NCBI GenBank assembly: GCA_036898135.1
Contig: CM072513.1
Span: 20,762,286-20,826,285 of the forward strand
DNA: 64,000 nt
Reading direction: 5' to 3'
Source: Oncomelania hupensis
Taxonomy: Eukaryota; Mollusca; Gastropoda; Littorinimorpha; Pomatiopsidae
Below the pieces are notes generated by a model. It searched no databases. It saw nothing but the letters and a program-made list of their open reading frames with translations, and was not told the DNA's origin. The position numbers were made by a program, and so were the translations under genes. Below are positions 24,195 to 36,766 of this stretch, one piece after another (positions within the stretch are counted from its first letter, which is position 1; each line of letters opens with the position of its first letter).

Positions 24195-24475
24195 TGTGGA
24201 AAACGACAACATTGACGAAACCTGTTTTCTTTTACAGAAAATCATGGAGTTTACTTATCTCCCCTGGTAAAATATGCCCCTGCGTCCTAGTGAATCCACG
24301 CATAAGAAAAAAATATTTCAAAAATTCACTGTGTGTTGTTGTGCAGGATACAAGAGGATAAATTTTGACAGAAACATTGTAATAAACATATCTTCACATT
24401 CCAACAATCAGATCTTTGCCACCATTCCGAAAAAAAAAACCGTCAAGATAAATTGGGTTATCCACCAGTCTATAA

Positions 24476-25970
24476 GCTGATTTTGGTTTTGCAAATAGTC
24501 TACTAATGAATGTTTTTGGACAACAGCCTTGTTAAAATAATAATAATAATAATAATAATTGTTTCATTAAGCAGCTCTTGCTTTTTTTATTTTTAAAATT
24601 TACTACCACTTAATTTCCATTCAGAGTTATGCAAAGTGAAGCTGTTAGTGATAACTGTTAACTGTTGGTTGGTGTTGATGTTTGAGCATTTGGAGAGAAG
24701 GTTTGAAACAATTTTGCTTCTGCAGGTGGTTGAAAAGGGTAACTCTCTACGGAAAATCGCCTGAAACTTGAGAAAACAGGGCTGCATCTGTGTCAAACAA
24801 CAGGTATTGTCATCCTGTGGCACAATGGAATGGCTGTTCTTTGATTTTATCTCGCAGGGACCAGTGATCAGCCTATATGATGGCTCACTGCTTGAGAGAG
24901 CTTAGCTTAACGTAAGACCAGTGACAGGCCATTACGGGAGGATCACAAATACGACGCAGTACTATTTACCTCCTCCATCCCGCACCCAACAAAAATTAAA
25001 ATAATTGAAAAAATATATATATATAAGCAAATTCAATACGAATGTTTGTTTTTTGCTAATTTTTTTTGTAGGTTGTGAAATTGTTTTTGTCTTGTCCTTA
25101 AGTTTTACATGTTGCTGTTTATATTTATGGAATAGTGACCAGTTACTGTGCACGTGTGTGTGTGTTTAAAACATAATAAGAGAGAGGGAGCGGATGTTTG
25201 CTTGGGTGTTTGCATCATTGTGCGATAAAAGAGCAAGCAAATTTGCACGAGTGTTCACTTTTGAAAAGTGGTTGAAAACGTGATTGCCTGTAAATTAGTC
25301 AGGTTTCATTTGGGCTCCAGGTTAAGATGGCAGCTTCTATTAACGTTGCATCGTGCCGTGTTGAAGTTGCTGTATTTAGTGATGTTACATTGATGTTGCT
25401 GTATTTAGTGATGTTACATTGATGTTGCTGTATTTAGTGATGTTACATTGGTCCTATACTCGGACCTTACTTCCTCCACTGCAAAAACTATTAGGGTGAT
25501 GTCATCACCGGACAGCTTGGAATAAACAGCAACGACTAACACTTCTACTGGGTCAATGATTTTTATGTGTATTTGGTTAATCCCTGTTGGGATTTCCATC
25601 CGAAGAAAGTTTGACAATAAATTTGGTATCCATCCGCATTGGTTATAGTTATTAGAATGTTGTGAATGGAACAAAAAAAACAACACAAAAATTCTGCCTA
25701 ATTTTACAAAAGATTTGGTATCCACATTGGTTAGAATGTTGTGAATGGAATGAGACAGTGTCATTTTGGTGCTGTGTATTTGTGTTGTCGTTGTCCGTTT
25801 TAATCATGTAAATAACCTCGTGGTGGAAAATTATTAAAACAAAAATATTGTGGAAAAAGAATCGAATTGACTGGTATTTAATTATGATGATATGTTTTTC
25901 TCTCATACACATGCACACGCTCACACACAAAATAATCAATTGTAAATCTTGGCAAGAAAAGTTTTCTAGT
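24476..25970. other. Intergenic AT-rich sequence with small repeats
   Basis: No coding exon is visible. It contains an (AAT)n run at 24537-24558, a 29-bp tandem repeat in three copies at 25363-25449 (core GTATTTAGTGATGTTACATT) and a local duplication (25625-25660 against 25717-25752, 'ggtatccacattggttagaatgttgtgaatgga'). Confidence 0.7.
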
Positions 25971-26595
25971 AACATTACATTACATGATTATTGCTTTAGG
26001 TTTAGCGGACTCCTCCAAGCCAAATCAGGACCAGACAACCCCTGATCCGCATAAAAGATCTGCTGAAATAACCCTAGTGGTAAAACTGAAGGCGGTCCAC
26101 CAGCCAGTCACTTTACAATAAAGACATCCCACGCAGGGGACTCTGAGGCTATTCTCTATTTTATCAAACCCCCGTTTACAAAAACAAAATAGAATACAAA
26201 CATCATTATAAATTATCAACAAAACACATACATATAAAATCATTTCATATGTATGTGTTTTGTTGATAATTTATAATGATGTTTGTATTCTATTTTCTAT
26301 TAAATGCCTACATTGCTAAATAGGAAGCCCTAGTGACGACCTGTCAGAAAGCGTCCAATATTCCCAAGCTGATCCAACAGACCTTGCACACAAATGAGGA
26401 GTTTTGTCCCGGAAGAGTTTTCAAGAAAAAATGTAGGTGACTGATCTAGCGAAGAAGAAGATAATATAGCAGATTGATAGAACAGAGCAGGAATGAGAAA
26501 GAACAAATGAGAAAGACGGCGACAGTGGGAATTTAAAGCACTAAATTTCCTGAAAGCAGAAATACTATTTATACTGAAACCCCCGTGGGGATTTT
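25971..26595 (-). mobile_element. Non-autonomous retroelement, copy 2
   Basis: Flanked by a 22-bp target duplication (25949-25970 and 26596-26617; one mismatch; begins TTGGCAAGAAAA). The tail on the minus strand is an ATGTA-type repeat. A perfect 50-bp inverted duplication (26186-26235 and 26247-26296) lies in its middle, where other copies have a single arm. Confidence 0.85.
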
Positions 26596-27564
26596 TTGGC
26601 AAGAAAACTTTTCTAGTTAAGCAAACAGTTTATTGTTGTGTAACACATACCCAGCCAGTAAAAAAATGGAGAAGGGAGGGTGGGAGAGAACATAAGAAAT
26701 GATTATTTCCACACAATTTTGGTTAAAAACAAGATTGAAGTATAGCACAACAAACCTTGTTTTGTTAAAAATCAAAAGTACAAGTTTTTTGTTGTTGGAA
26801 GCAACGTTATACGAACACAAGATCAGAACACTTGACCATCCCTAAAAAAGTTACAGCAAGACAAAATGGTATGGATGCACAATGACACATTAAATGACAA
26901 CGCTCCCATGGACATTGGCCACTTACAGACATCAAGACTAACTTCACATACTGCAGGCCTCGAAGACTGTTCATATACTGCAAACATCAAAGACTAATTA
27001 ATATATTGCAAAACATCAAGACTATTCATAACAATGATCACATTTTGCAATGTACAATACAACATGAATACAGTAACAATCATCTTCATTCACCCAAAAC
27101 ACAATGTTGAATATCTTTGTTACTAAGTACAGGCTCAATCATAATACTTAACTGACACTTAAGGAATGCCAGTCGTTAAATAAAACGAAAACTGACCACA
27201 ATGAAAGTAATGGCAGAAGTGCGTTTTCCACCAAATCAATTCAATATTTACACATTGTTGAAGAAAGATATTAAATTGAAATACCGAACACTGAAGTGAA
27301 ATTGAAAAAAACTAAGACTAAAATATACTTGCCCACAAGTATATCAACTAACAAGTTAGCATCTCCCTTCTATGTCTCTGTCGACGTGCGCGTACAACCG
27401 GTTGCTTCCCTTTACATGCTTTGCGCTCCATAGCGTCGTCGGCCTAAAATAATTTTTTTAGAAACTTCAAAACCCAGGGGAGTTATGGGTAGGGAAATCC
27501 TTTTCTGAAATGACGTCGGCAGGACTCTTCGCGATTAGTGCATGGCATACGAGACACACGCAAA

Positions 27565-27751
27565 ATGGCGTCACAAGAAGATTGGTTAGATCTGAATTCG
27601 TCTAATTTGACCTCGCATGCTGCTAAAAAACAATGTAATTTGAATTTGCTATCACAAATCAAAAGAGAGCGAGACCACAACAAAGTACAACGAGCCAAGG
27701 CGACGCAAACACTCAAGGCCGACAGAACAAAAAGCACACAAAATACAAGAG
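27565..27751 (+). CDS. Exon-like ORF inside the 967-bp element (unknown)
   Basis: ATG in a favourable context (caaaATGGCG) opens MASQEDWLDLNSSNLTSHAA..., a 62-codon basic, hydrophilic stretch. It ends at a good donor AGAG|GTAAGT. I do not recognise the family. No matching downstream exon is apparent before the element ends, so it is probably a stranded first exon of a lost transposon gene. A host first exon captured by the TIRs cannot be excluded. Confidence 0.4.
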
Positions 27752-27964
27752 GTAAGTACCCGTGACCATACAGTCAATAAAGTAGGCCTAACCACCATTG
27801 CAAAATAGGATTGATCATCACCATGATTGAATTTTTCCACCCCACCTTCCAATCGGTACGGAATCGAGCATATGCTCAAATCATCATATCTTTGACAGAA
27901 CTTGCATGTGCATTATAGAGTGTGATGCAAGCGATAAATGAACCATCACATCGAAGCGACTCAC

Positions 27965-28130
27965 GATCGCCTGCACTGAGCTCACATATATGTGTGCATG
28001 TTTCTATAAATCCATCGTGTTCTCCTTCGATAATTGAGCAAAGCCTTTGTTCACTACCAAAACTATGCAGTTCCTCTCCCAACTTTCGTTTAATTTCAGC
28101 CAGCACATCTTCGCGAAAAATGGCGACCAT
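27965..28130 (-). CDS. Second exon-like ORF inside the 967-bp element (unknown)
   Basis: The minus-strand ATG at 28130 opens MVAIFREDVLAEIKRKLGEE..., 55 codons to a potential donor GATC|GTGAGT. It faces the ORF at 27565-27751. The composition is protein-like (amphipathic, Cys in CTHIC). The family is unknown and no continuation is visible. Confidence 0.35.
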
Positions 28131-30525
28131 GACTTCAACCGTAGCTAGTTATCAGTTACTTCCCTTGAACAGATTTCCCAGAATTCTCTATTCTATTTTT
28201 AGGTTTGGGATAGCTTGTGGATAAAACCAAGGGCAACGGGACCACCGCACGTCGACTGGGGGCAATACGAGATACTAACTTGTTAGTTGATATACTTGTG
28301 ACTTGCCTCATTACCACAAAATAACATTTTCCTTCAAACTTACAAGAATAGCAATTCCTTCTATCAATCTCAAACCTAACACTTGGGTCGAAAGCATTGA
28401 AAAACAATCATCATGGAAACCATTTTATTGTTGTTACCAAGAGCTGAAATTTTGAATTAAAAACGCTGACATCTCAGCCCTTATGACACAGTTAATTTCT
28501 ATAGTTATTTAGTTACGTTATCAAGCAAGTAAGACTGTTGGCTCTCCTAACTGACCTCTTATACTTATAATACAGGTGATGTGATACAGTAAGTAGCAAT
28601 GTGATGTGATACAGTAAGTAGCAATGTGATGTGATACAGTAAGTAGCAATGTGATATTCTTTTGCCGTGATACAATGACGGTGTACAAGTCGACGTTGCG
28701 TGAAATATCTTTTTTAATTTGTAACGTTTTTTTTTTTAAATCTGTTCTTTCTATGCGTGAAGCAAGTTCTCTAGTATGTTGTTATATGTACTTGGAGCCA
28801 GTAACAAGTTGAAGTCGAAGTTGAACTTCAAGAAGTTGAAGTTGAAAAGCTAACACTTAACCTTCATTCAAACAAACGTCTTAACATTCATCACGTTTTA
28901 TGAACATTTTACAGAAATCACATTGCTTCATCAGATATTGGTCCACAAATGCTGAGGCACCTAAGAACTTTTTTTTTTTTTTTTTTTTTTTTAAATGTAT
29001 GCATGCCATCTGTGCATTATGATCACTTGATACCAAAGCCTATTATCAGTTTTAAACTTACAGCAAAAAAAACAAAATACTCATACCGTGTCACTCAGTA
29101 TGTGTATTTTCTTAGAATTAAAAATTGTCAATTAAAGCAAAATTAAAATGGCCCTTTCACAAGAATAGCAATATAAAATTAAAAAGTACAAATTTAAAAA
29201 GCTTCAATTTTCCTCACTACAATTACAATGGAATAATTTACTCCTAACAAAATACAACTTATTTTCATGTGAAAGAAACCGAAGGAAATCAAGACACAAT
29301 TCTTGACTTTGGGTACATTTACGAACCAAACCTCCGACTTGCTTGCATGAAACTCGACTCGGTGAAGACAAATTAAATCTCCCATCACAAAATAACACAA
29401 CCTTCATTAAAGTTTAAAACCAAATGAAGAGAACAAATTAAATCACTTTCCACAAAGTGCCACTTCTACGCCAGTCAATCATTTTCACAAAGTACGACTG
29501 CTATGTGAACGAAATCACTGGTCACAAAGTAGGACTCGCTATGCCTAAACCCAAACTGGTTGAGTATAACTACTGCACGATGTCATTGGTACAAAACAAT
29601 AGCGAACAGGATTTTTTCCCCAATGTGCATTCCACTTAACGCAAGAGCCACCATTAGGTCCTTGATGAACTGCACTGACAAATCTTGTAAAACAAAACGC
29701 CTCAACAGAAATGGCAACATCCACCAAAATACATAAAAGCCCATGTTATGACCAGCATAACAGTGATTTCCTCACCAAAACAATTGTTGCAACCGCACTA
29801 TTACATAGTTAATGTAATTTGGGAATATAATAAATGACAACATTACAATGTTTTTGTTTTTTTTTTAAGTGGAAGGGAACGTGGTTTTTTGTTTTTTTAC
29901 CAGCAATAAATAAATACAATAATAATAATAAAAACGGCACAAGAAAACCACTTCACTGTACACAAAAAAATTAATGTTTTATAACCTACACACAGATACA
30001 ACACTTCAAAATACATATTTCTTGCCCATTTTCTGAAAACATTACCATTGTACATTCAAAAACTGTCGACAGGAAATGTAACATGTAACATATACTGCTG
30101 AAATAACTCAAAAATAACACTGCCTTTAACTATAAAGCACAAAAACACACTGGACAGTTCAATAAAAGTTCAACATTGAGTACATTTAATTGAATTCAAA
30201 AATAAATTTTCAAAAAAAAATTGCGTACATTTCATTACAAAATTGAAAATAAAATTAAAACCGAATTTTGACACATCACATCCATCAAAACCAACTTCAT
30301 TAAACATTAAAGTCCAAACCCTATTTCCATCACAGATTCCTGCATCACCTTGTTCTGTCATACCATAATACTTCTGTTCAACTGTTGGTACTCCAAACAC
30401 TATACACAAAGACAAATAATGAAACAGTACCATTACACACACACACAATGATGAAAAACTACACATTTTTAGTAGCGGACTTGTCCTATTTTACAGAACA
30501 GCTAAATATTTCAGTTAGCTCCCAA

Positions 30526-31398
30526 CAGAACATTACTTTTATCATTTTTTGTAAGTAGTACTGCGTCTGCATGAAACAAAATGCATACAGTGGTAGAAAG
30601 TCATTGCTGGTCTCTTGATTAAAATCTGGCTGTGACGGACAACAGCATTGATTGATTGATTTATTGTTGCTTTAGGTCCAGCGGACTCTTCCGAGCCAAA
30701 TCAGGACCGGACAACCCCCGATCCGCATAAAAGATCTGCCGAAACAACCCTAGTGGGAAAATTGAATGCCCTCCACCGGCCAGTCACTTTACAATAAAGA
30801 CATCCCACGCGGGGGACGGCTGAGGGTTGACCTCAACTACGCGAACACCCCGGTTACAAAAACAAAATAGAATACAACCATCATTATAAATCATCAACAA
30901 AACACATACATATAAAATGCCTATAGTGCGAAATAATACAATCATAGGAAGCCCTAGTGACCACCCGGCAGAAAGCGTCCAACACTCCCAAGCTGATCCA
31001 ACAGACCTCATACACAAACAAGGAGTCTTGTCCAGGAAGAGTTTTCAAGAAAAAAGGTAGGTCATTGATCTAGCGAAGAAGAAGAAAGTATAGCAGAGTG
31101 ATAGGACAGATCAGGAATGGGAAAGAGCAAATGATGAAGACAGCGACAGTGGGAATTTAAAGCACTAAATTTCCAGAAAGTGGGGATACTATTTATACTG
31201 AAAACCCCCGGCACTCCAACGGGGGTACTGTTGCCGCAGTGAATCTGTCTTGCCTATAAAGGAAAGACAGGTTCCTATTTCAGAACATTACTTTTATCAT
31301 TTTTTGTACTACTGCGTCTGCATGAAACAAAATGCATACAGTGGTAGAAAGTCATTGCTGGTCTCTTGATTAAAATCTGGCTGTGACCGACAACAGCA
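30526..31398. repeat. ~120-bp direct duplication flanking retroelement copy 3
   Basis: 30526-30647 and 31281-31398 are near identical (one 4-bp indel and one substitution) and directly flank copy 3. They behave like an unusually long target-site duplication. A third, inverted and shorter piece of the same sequence (TTGTTTCATGCAGATGCAGT) lies at about 32298-32317. Confidence 0.85.
30648..31272 (-). mobile_element. Non-autonomous retroelement, copy 3 (5' truncated)
   Basis: It begins on the plus strand with TTGATTGATTGAT (the tail) and ends at about 31272 in 'gaaagacaggtt', short of the full 5' end. It is about 90% like copies 5 and 7 by eye. It is inserted between the ~120-bp direct repeats. 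Confidence 0.85.
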
Positions 31399-31399
31399 G

Positions 31400-31640
31400 C
31401 CCATAATGGTACAGGACGCAGTCAATACAAAAAATTTCACAAATAAAAATTTGATTTTCTTTCCGTCTTCTAATAGCGATCTCCCTGCCTTTACACCACC
31501 TGTTTGAGTGATGGATGTGTGTTTGGTATGTGTGAGGGTGGATGAGACAGGTGAGCGTGTATGTTGGTATAGGTCGCCGCGCTTTGAGCCTGAATGATTT
31601 GGGGTAAGGCGCGTATAGCATCCTGTATTATTATTAATGA
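31400..31640 (-). repeat. Dispersed repeat containing the GGCTCAAAGCGCGGCGA block
   Basis: This matches 34640-34870 in inverted orientation over most of its length (GTATAGC, TCAAAGCGCGGCGA, CACGCTCACCTGTCTCAT, GTGGTGTAAAGGCAGGGAGA blocks). The 13925-14010 sequence 'gactgcatccaataccgttattgaagggagg' shares its far end. It is a common interspersed repeat with no coding capacity seen. Confidence 0.75.
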
Positions 31641-31777
31641 CACTTGGACTTAAGTGGGCTGAGCGCGAACTCACTCCGGGCAATGGGCTGCTGTCGTCAT
31701 TGCGAGATGAAATTGAAGATGAGCAATTAAATTTTTCTGCTGTAGGAACGACAATACGTTTTTTGTTAGTCATTGTT

Positions 31778-32292
31778 TACAGGGTCCAGCAGACTGCAAA
31801 GAGTCAAATCAGGACCACAGCATGGTTGAAAGAGGACTCACCCCTGATCCATATAAAATATCTGCTCAAACAACCCTGATGGTAACACTGAAGGCACTAC
31901 ATTAGTCAGTCACTGTACAATAAAGGCAGGGGACGTAGAGGCTGTACTCTAAACTTATTGAGCCCTTGTTTACAAAAACAAAATAGAATATCAACACCAT
32001 TACAAAATATATTAACAAAAGACATACATATAAAATGCCTACATTGCTAAATAATAATACTACAGAAAGCCCTAATGGCCATTTGGCAGAAAGCGTCCAA
32101 TATCCCCAAGCTGACCCAACAGACCCTATACACAAACAAGGAGTTTTGGAATAGCTTTCAAGAAAAAAGGTAGGTGACTGGTCTAACGAAGAAAATAGTA
32201 GATTGATAGAACAGATTAGGAACACGAAAGAACAAAGGAGAAAGACAGCAACAATGGGAACTTAAAGCACTAAATTTCCACAAAGTGGGGGA
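31778..32292 (-). mobile_element. Non-autonomous retroelement, copy 4 (older subfamily)
   Basis: It starts 'acagggtccagcagactgcaaagag', sharing with copy 6 an internal insertion (about 40 bp) absent from copies 1, 2, 3, 5 and 7. It is more diverged than the others. Confidence 0.75.
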
Positions 32293-33284
32293 CAAGACAT
32301 TTTGTTTCATGCAGATGCAGTACTGTTTACAACAGTCATCAGCTAGTACCAATAGGGACTTTCTTTTTACCCATTGTATAGTGCGCCTAGACACTGTTCC
32401 TCAGCAGGTGGGGTCAATTATCAATGCAGACGCAGCTGTCGAAAAGGTTTCCGTGACTAATTACACTGTAAAATAACACGGGGAAAAAGATATAGAAAGA
32501 GGGGAGAGTGAGAGATGAGAAAAACAAAGAAAACGAGAAAAGGAATCAAAGGTGGGAAAGTAAGAGAAAGAAGGAGCAGAAACAACTAGAGAAATAAAAC
32601 ACACACAACCACACACATACACGCCAAGTCATAAACAAGCTTCAAATTAGGTTGACAAGCACCAATTATAATCAAAATGACTAGAATTAATCATGAACGC
32701 AACAAACAATGCATTCTTAATTTGACAAAAATCATTCCACTACCCACTGAAGAATACAGCAACTCTGTAGAAAGAAAATAGGATGGAATAACAATTGAAA
32801 TAATAATGATAATAATGTTATATTTTGCTACAAAACGCAAGTCAACATAGTCTTGCACCAACAAGTTGAATAACATTAAAAAAAAATTTAAATTATAAAA
32901 AATTAGTGCAATGTAAAACTGTAAAAAATGTGCACCCCCAAAAATTGTGTTTCTGACTTGAATTGTGCTAGGTATGTGTTGTCTGTTAGTAAACAATTTA
33001 GTGCACAGTATCCAGGTACACTTGTTCATCACAGCAAGTCAAAAAAAAAAAAAAGAAAAGAAAAGAAACGGTGTGGTTTATTTGTTTAGCGGTACAACTT
33101 TTCACTATGCATTTGATTTTGCAAGTAAAATATAGAGACAATGAACACAATTTTACATGGTGTAAATAAAAACGTACACAGTACAAATGCTTGGTCTAAA
33201 GCTACAACAGAACATTATTTTGTAACTTGTCACCTATACACGTACAAATACCAACTCGTCAAAAGTAATTGTACAACTACTTTA

Positions 33285-33490
33285 ACCATCATACATCATC
33301 ATATAACTGCTCCAATGATCATACATCATACAACTATTCTAATCATCATACAACTGCTCAAAATAATCATACATCATACAACTGCTCCAATCATCTTACA
33401 TCACCATACAACAGTTTCAATCATAACACAAACTGCTCCAATCATCATACATCCTACAACAGCTCTCTCCAATCATCATACATAATACAA
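33285..33490 (+). repeat. Degenerate minisatellite
   Basis: A unit of 20-25 bp resembling CATCATACAACTGCTCCAAT is repeated about nine times with drift. Confidence 0.8.
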
Positions 33491-34491
33491 GCGAGCACAT
33501 TTATTCGCATAATCACACTTCTAAATCATCAACTCAAAATTCAAGAAATTCCTTCTGCCACACACATCCTTGCAAACTATTAACACAATCAGAATGCACA
33601 ATGCAGACAATGTTCAACGTTACACTAGACAGTGGCTCTGCCCAAAGGCTTGTTAAAAAGGTTGGGATCTATCAGGTGAGGACACTGAAACACCCGTTGT
33701 TCACTTGGCGCACTTTGTGTTAACATTATTAACGCAACTTCTATACAACCACCTTACATACAACACAGAAATTGCTCTCCTCTTTGGTCGATTTAGAAAC
33801 TGCTCCGGATTTCTTGCTGTGTTCTAACTTCACAATCATCTGTCATTGCCTCATGTCACGCATGCACACAAAAACAATAAAATTAGAACACCGGCATTCA
33901 ATGTTAATCAAAACTTGCGTAAAATTAGAAAATTCGCAACATAATAATACTATGTTTTCGATATCATTATCTATTTAACATAACAATAACTATTACTACT
34001 ATCAGCCTGTTTGCGAAATGTCATACACAAGCTGATGCAACCACATGCATGTGAATACTTAAGAGAGGTGCTCGTAATAGTCATCGTCAGAGATCAAACA
34101 AAGTTTTCCACACAAATAAAATTCAGCAAAACGGAGAAACGAAGCAAGCCATGTTACAGGTTGCAATGTTACAGACATAATGGACAAACAACTCTATATA
34201 AAGGCCACTCGCTAGAAAGACACCACACAACATTGCACTAGTAGATGTACCAAGTTCTTGACGGTTGGATGGGGGCCCGATACTGCCATTTTCGTTACAA
34301 AAGCACTGAGGAAGAGAAGCATATCTTGCAACAAAACAAACTGCCAATATTGATGACAAATACATCGCATTACATGACATGACAAAGCACTTGTGACATT
34401 TATGTAACGAAACTAATGCAGATATTGATGAAATATAATTGAAGCACTTAGCAAAGGGAAGTTTGGAAACAACACTACAGAGCCAGCTTTG

Positions 34492-34493
<2 letters not shown>

Positions 34494-34571
<78 letters not shown>

Positions 34572-34590
34572 TGGGTCCCGCAAATACACA

Positions 34591-34633
<43 letters not shown>
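34494..34633 (+). repeat. (AT)n and (CT)n compound microsatellite
   Basis: (AT)n runs from about 34494 to 34568 and (TC)n from about 34593 to 34633, directly followed by a dispersed repeat (34640-34870). Confidence 0.95.
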
Positions 34634-34634
<1 letters not shown>

Positions 34635-34639
34635 ATAAT

Positions 34640-34935
34640 AATAATAATACAGGATGCTATGTACGCGCCTTTCCCCAAGGCTCAAAGCGCGGCGATCTAT
34701 ACCAACATACACGCTCACCTGTCTCATTTACCCTCACACACACCAAATACACATACATCACTCAAACAGGTGGTGTAAAGGCAGGGAGATCGCTATTAGA
34801 AGACGGAAGAAAATCGAATTTTTTATTTTTGAAATTTTTATATTGACTGCATCCTGTACCATTATTGAAGGGAGGAAACCGGAGTGCCCGGAGAAAACCC
34901 TCGGTGACCTCAATAGTCTCGTACCTAAGTCACAT
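34640..34935 (+). repeat. Dispersed repeat, inverted mate of 31400-31640
   Basis: Same family as 31400-31640. It continues into 'ccggagtgcccggagaaaaccctcggtgacct', a segment also seen in degenerate form at 13980-14030. Confidence 0.75.
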
Positions 34936-36009
34936 ACGTATATATATATATCAGTAATAACTAATGGAAATACGGAGTCAAATGAAAACAGAATACAATC
35001 AAGTCAGTATATATGCTTAGCATAGAACTCTCTCCTTATTGCAGACCTCCAACCTAACACAAGTTTTGGCTTTGAAGATCAACAAAATCAAATTTAGACA
35101 CTGGGTTTCTTGAAAGACAAACTTTTGTACTGAAAACATCTACATCCACATTTAACATTTTAAAAATTTCAATCTCAAGGAATACACAGAATATTTGTTC
35201 TTTAATAAAATTTAAATGTTCGCACTAAACTTCCTGTAAACGGTGTCTCAAACGGACAATATTTCAATGTTGCAATGCTACAGAATTTTCAACAAAATGA
35301 AAGTAATTATTAATATGTGAAACTAGGCCAGGAAAAGGGAGGTGCCCATGAAAAGAAAAAAACAATGTGTAGGCAAGATGAGGGCGTTTTAAAGCATTCA
35401 AAGCAAATGTTTTTGCCAATATACGTGTTTGTTTTTCAATAACATGAAAATTAATTTTAAAAACTTCAACGGGACGGCTGTGATGGTCAGAGGCAACATT
35501 TTTCGTCAACTAATTTCATACACCAAAAAGTTCCATTTAAGCCGTACTCAATCAAGTCTATTTTATGCCTATTTTATTGTAAGCATAGCTAAAAGGTCTG
35601 TATTTCTACTGTCGAAGCATACACATCAATTTCACGCTACTTGTACCAGGCTTCATTTCTCATGGGTCTACAAAACTGTGCATACCAACCTTGCGTCGGT
35701 GCACACAAACACACAATTATAAAACTAGAACCAGCGAAACAAACGGTGGAAGACATCACAACAAAATGATACTGTGTGTCATACACACACAAATGATACT
35801 GTGTCATATTCAATTCACACCAAATCCCATAGTAAATGCATTGAAATCACACTAAAGAATGCAGACAAAAAAAATACTAAAGAATGCAGACAAAAAAAAT
35901 TATATAATTTTAAACAAATGTCATCTTTAAAGCTATGAATGACTGTGCACTATGGCAATGTAAAACGTTGCAATATGACGTAATGCCAGTTCAACTTCAT
36001 GGTGAAGGT

Positions 36010-36729
36010 TGATTGATTGATTGATTGTTGCTTTAGGTCCAGCGGACTCTTCCGAGCCAAATCAGGACCGGACAACCCCCGATCTGCATAAAAGATCTGC
36101 TGAAACAACCCCAGTGGGAAAATTGAATGCCCTCCACCGGCCAGTCACTTTACAATAAAGACATCCCACGCAGGGGATGGCTGAGGCTTTACCCCAACTA
36201 CTCGAACCCCCGGTTACAAAAACAAAATAGAATACAAACATCATTATAAATTATCAACAAAACACATACATATAAAATGCCTATAGTGCTAAATAATGAC
36301 ATCATAGGAAGCCCTAGCGACCACCCGGCAGAAAGCGTCCAACACTCCCAAGCTGATCCAACAGACCTCATACACAAACAAGGAGTCTTGTCCAGGAAGA
36401 GTTTTCAAGAAAAAAGGTAGGTCATTGATCTAGCGAAGAAGAAGTTAGTATAGCAGAGTGATAGGACAGAGCAGGAATGGGAAAGAGCAAATGAGGAAGA
36501 CAGCGACAGTGGGAATTTAAAGCACTAAATTTCCAGAAAGTGGGGATACTATTTATACTGAAACCCCCGGCACTCCAACGGGAGGGGGGGGGGGGGGGGG
36601 GGGACTGTTGCCGCAGTGAATCTGTCATGCCTATAAAGGAAAGACAGGTTTTCAACTGGGGCTTTCACTTTTCCCTTTTTAGGTTAGAACAATCTACAGT
36701 GGCAAGATTGCTCATGACCCCAAGGGGTA
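36010..36729 (-). mobile_element. Non-autonomous retroelement, copy 5 (full length, 720 bp)
   Basis: Exact 11-bp target duplication ATGGTGAAGGT (35999-36009 and 36730-36740). In sense (minus) orientation it begins ACCCCTTGGGGTCATGAGCA, has TATAAATA about 170 bp in, and ends in (CAAT)n. A run of about 22 G replaces the usual GGGGGTAC at 36582-36603. Confidence 0.92.
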
Positions 36730-36766
36730 ATGGTGAAGGTAAGCCAGCTGAAATTTAGTTAATTCT

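Larger units (their letters stand above)
16492..24472 (-). mobile_element. Large intact DNA transposon, Academ-like (7981 bp)
   Basis: Inverted ends read TAG(T/A)CTGGTGGATAACC from 16492 inward and from 24472 inward (one mismatch in 17). Looser similarity continues inward for about 65 bp (GTGGCAAA...CTGATT at both ends). Both ends are flanked by TAA (16489-16491 and 24473-24475), a 3-bp target duplication. The only gene inside is the five-exon CXC/nuclease gene. Known Academ elements have short 3-4 bp duplications, and one lineage encodes an XPG-type nuclease, so that is my best fit; the assignment is inference. The left end sits 245 bp past the FAM50A stop codon. Confidence 0.65.
27334..28300. 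mobile_element. 967-bp TIR element with two inward-facing exon-like ORFs
   Basis: 32-bp terminal inverted repeats with one mismatch (27334-27365 and 28269-28300; outermost bases CACAAGTATATCAACTAACA) are flanked by exact 7-bp duplications ACTTGCC (27327-27333 and 28301-28307). Each TIR has its own small palindrome CTAACAAGTTAG. A 7-8 bp duplication with CA...TG ends is compatible with the P superfamily, but this is inference. It looks like an internally deleted element that keeps the first exons of two genes transcribed inward. Confidence 0.75.

Noticed and set aside
34123..34846. ORFs with Ile-Tyr repeats and Ser-Leu repeats
   Set aside because: They are products of the (AT)n and (CT)n microsatellites.
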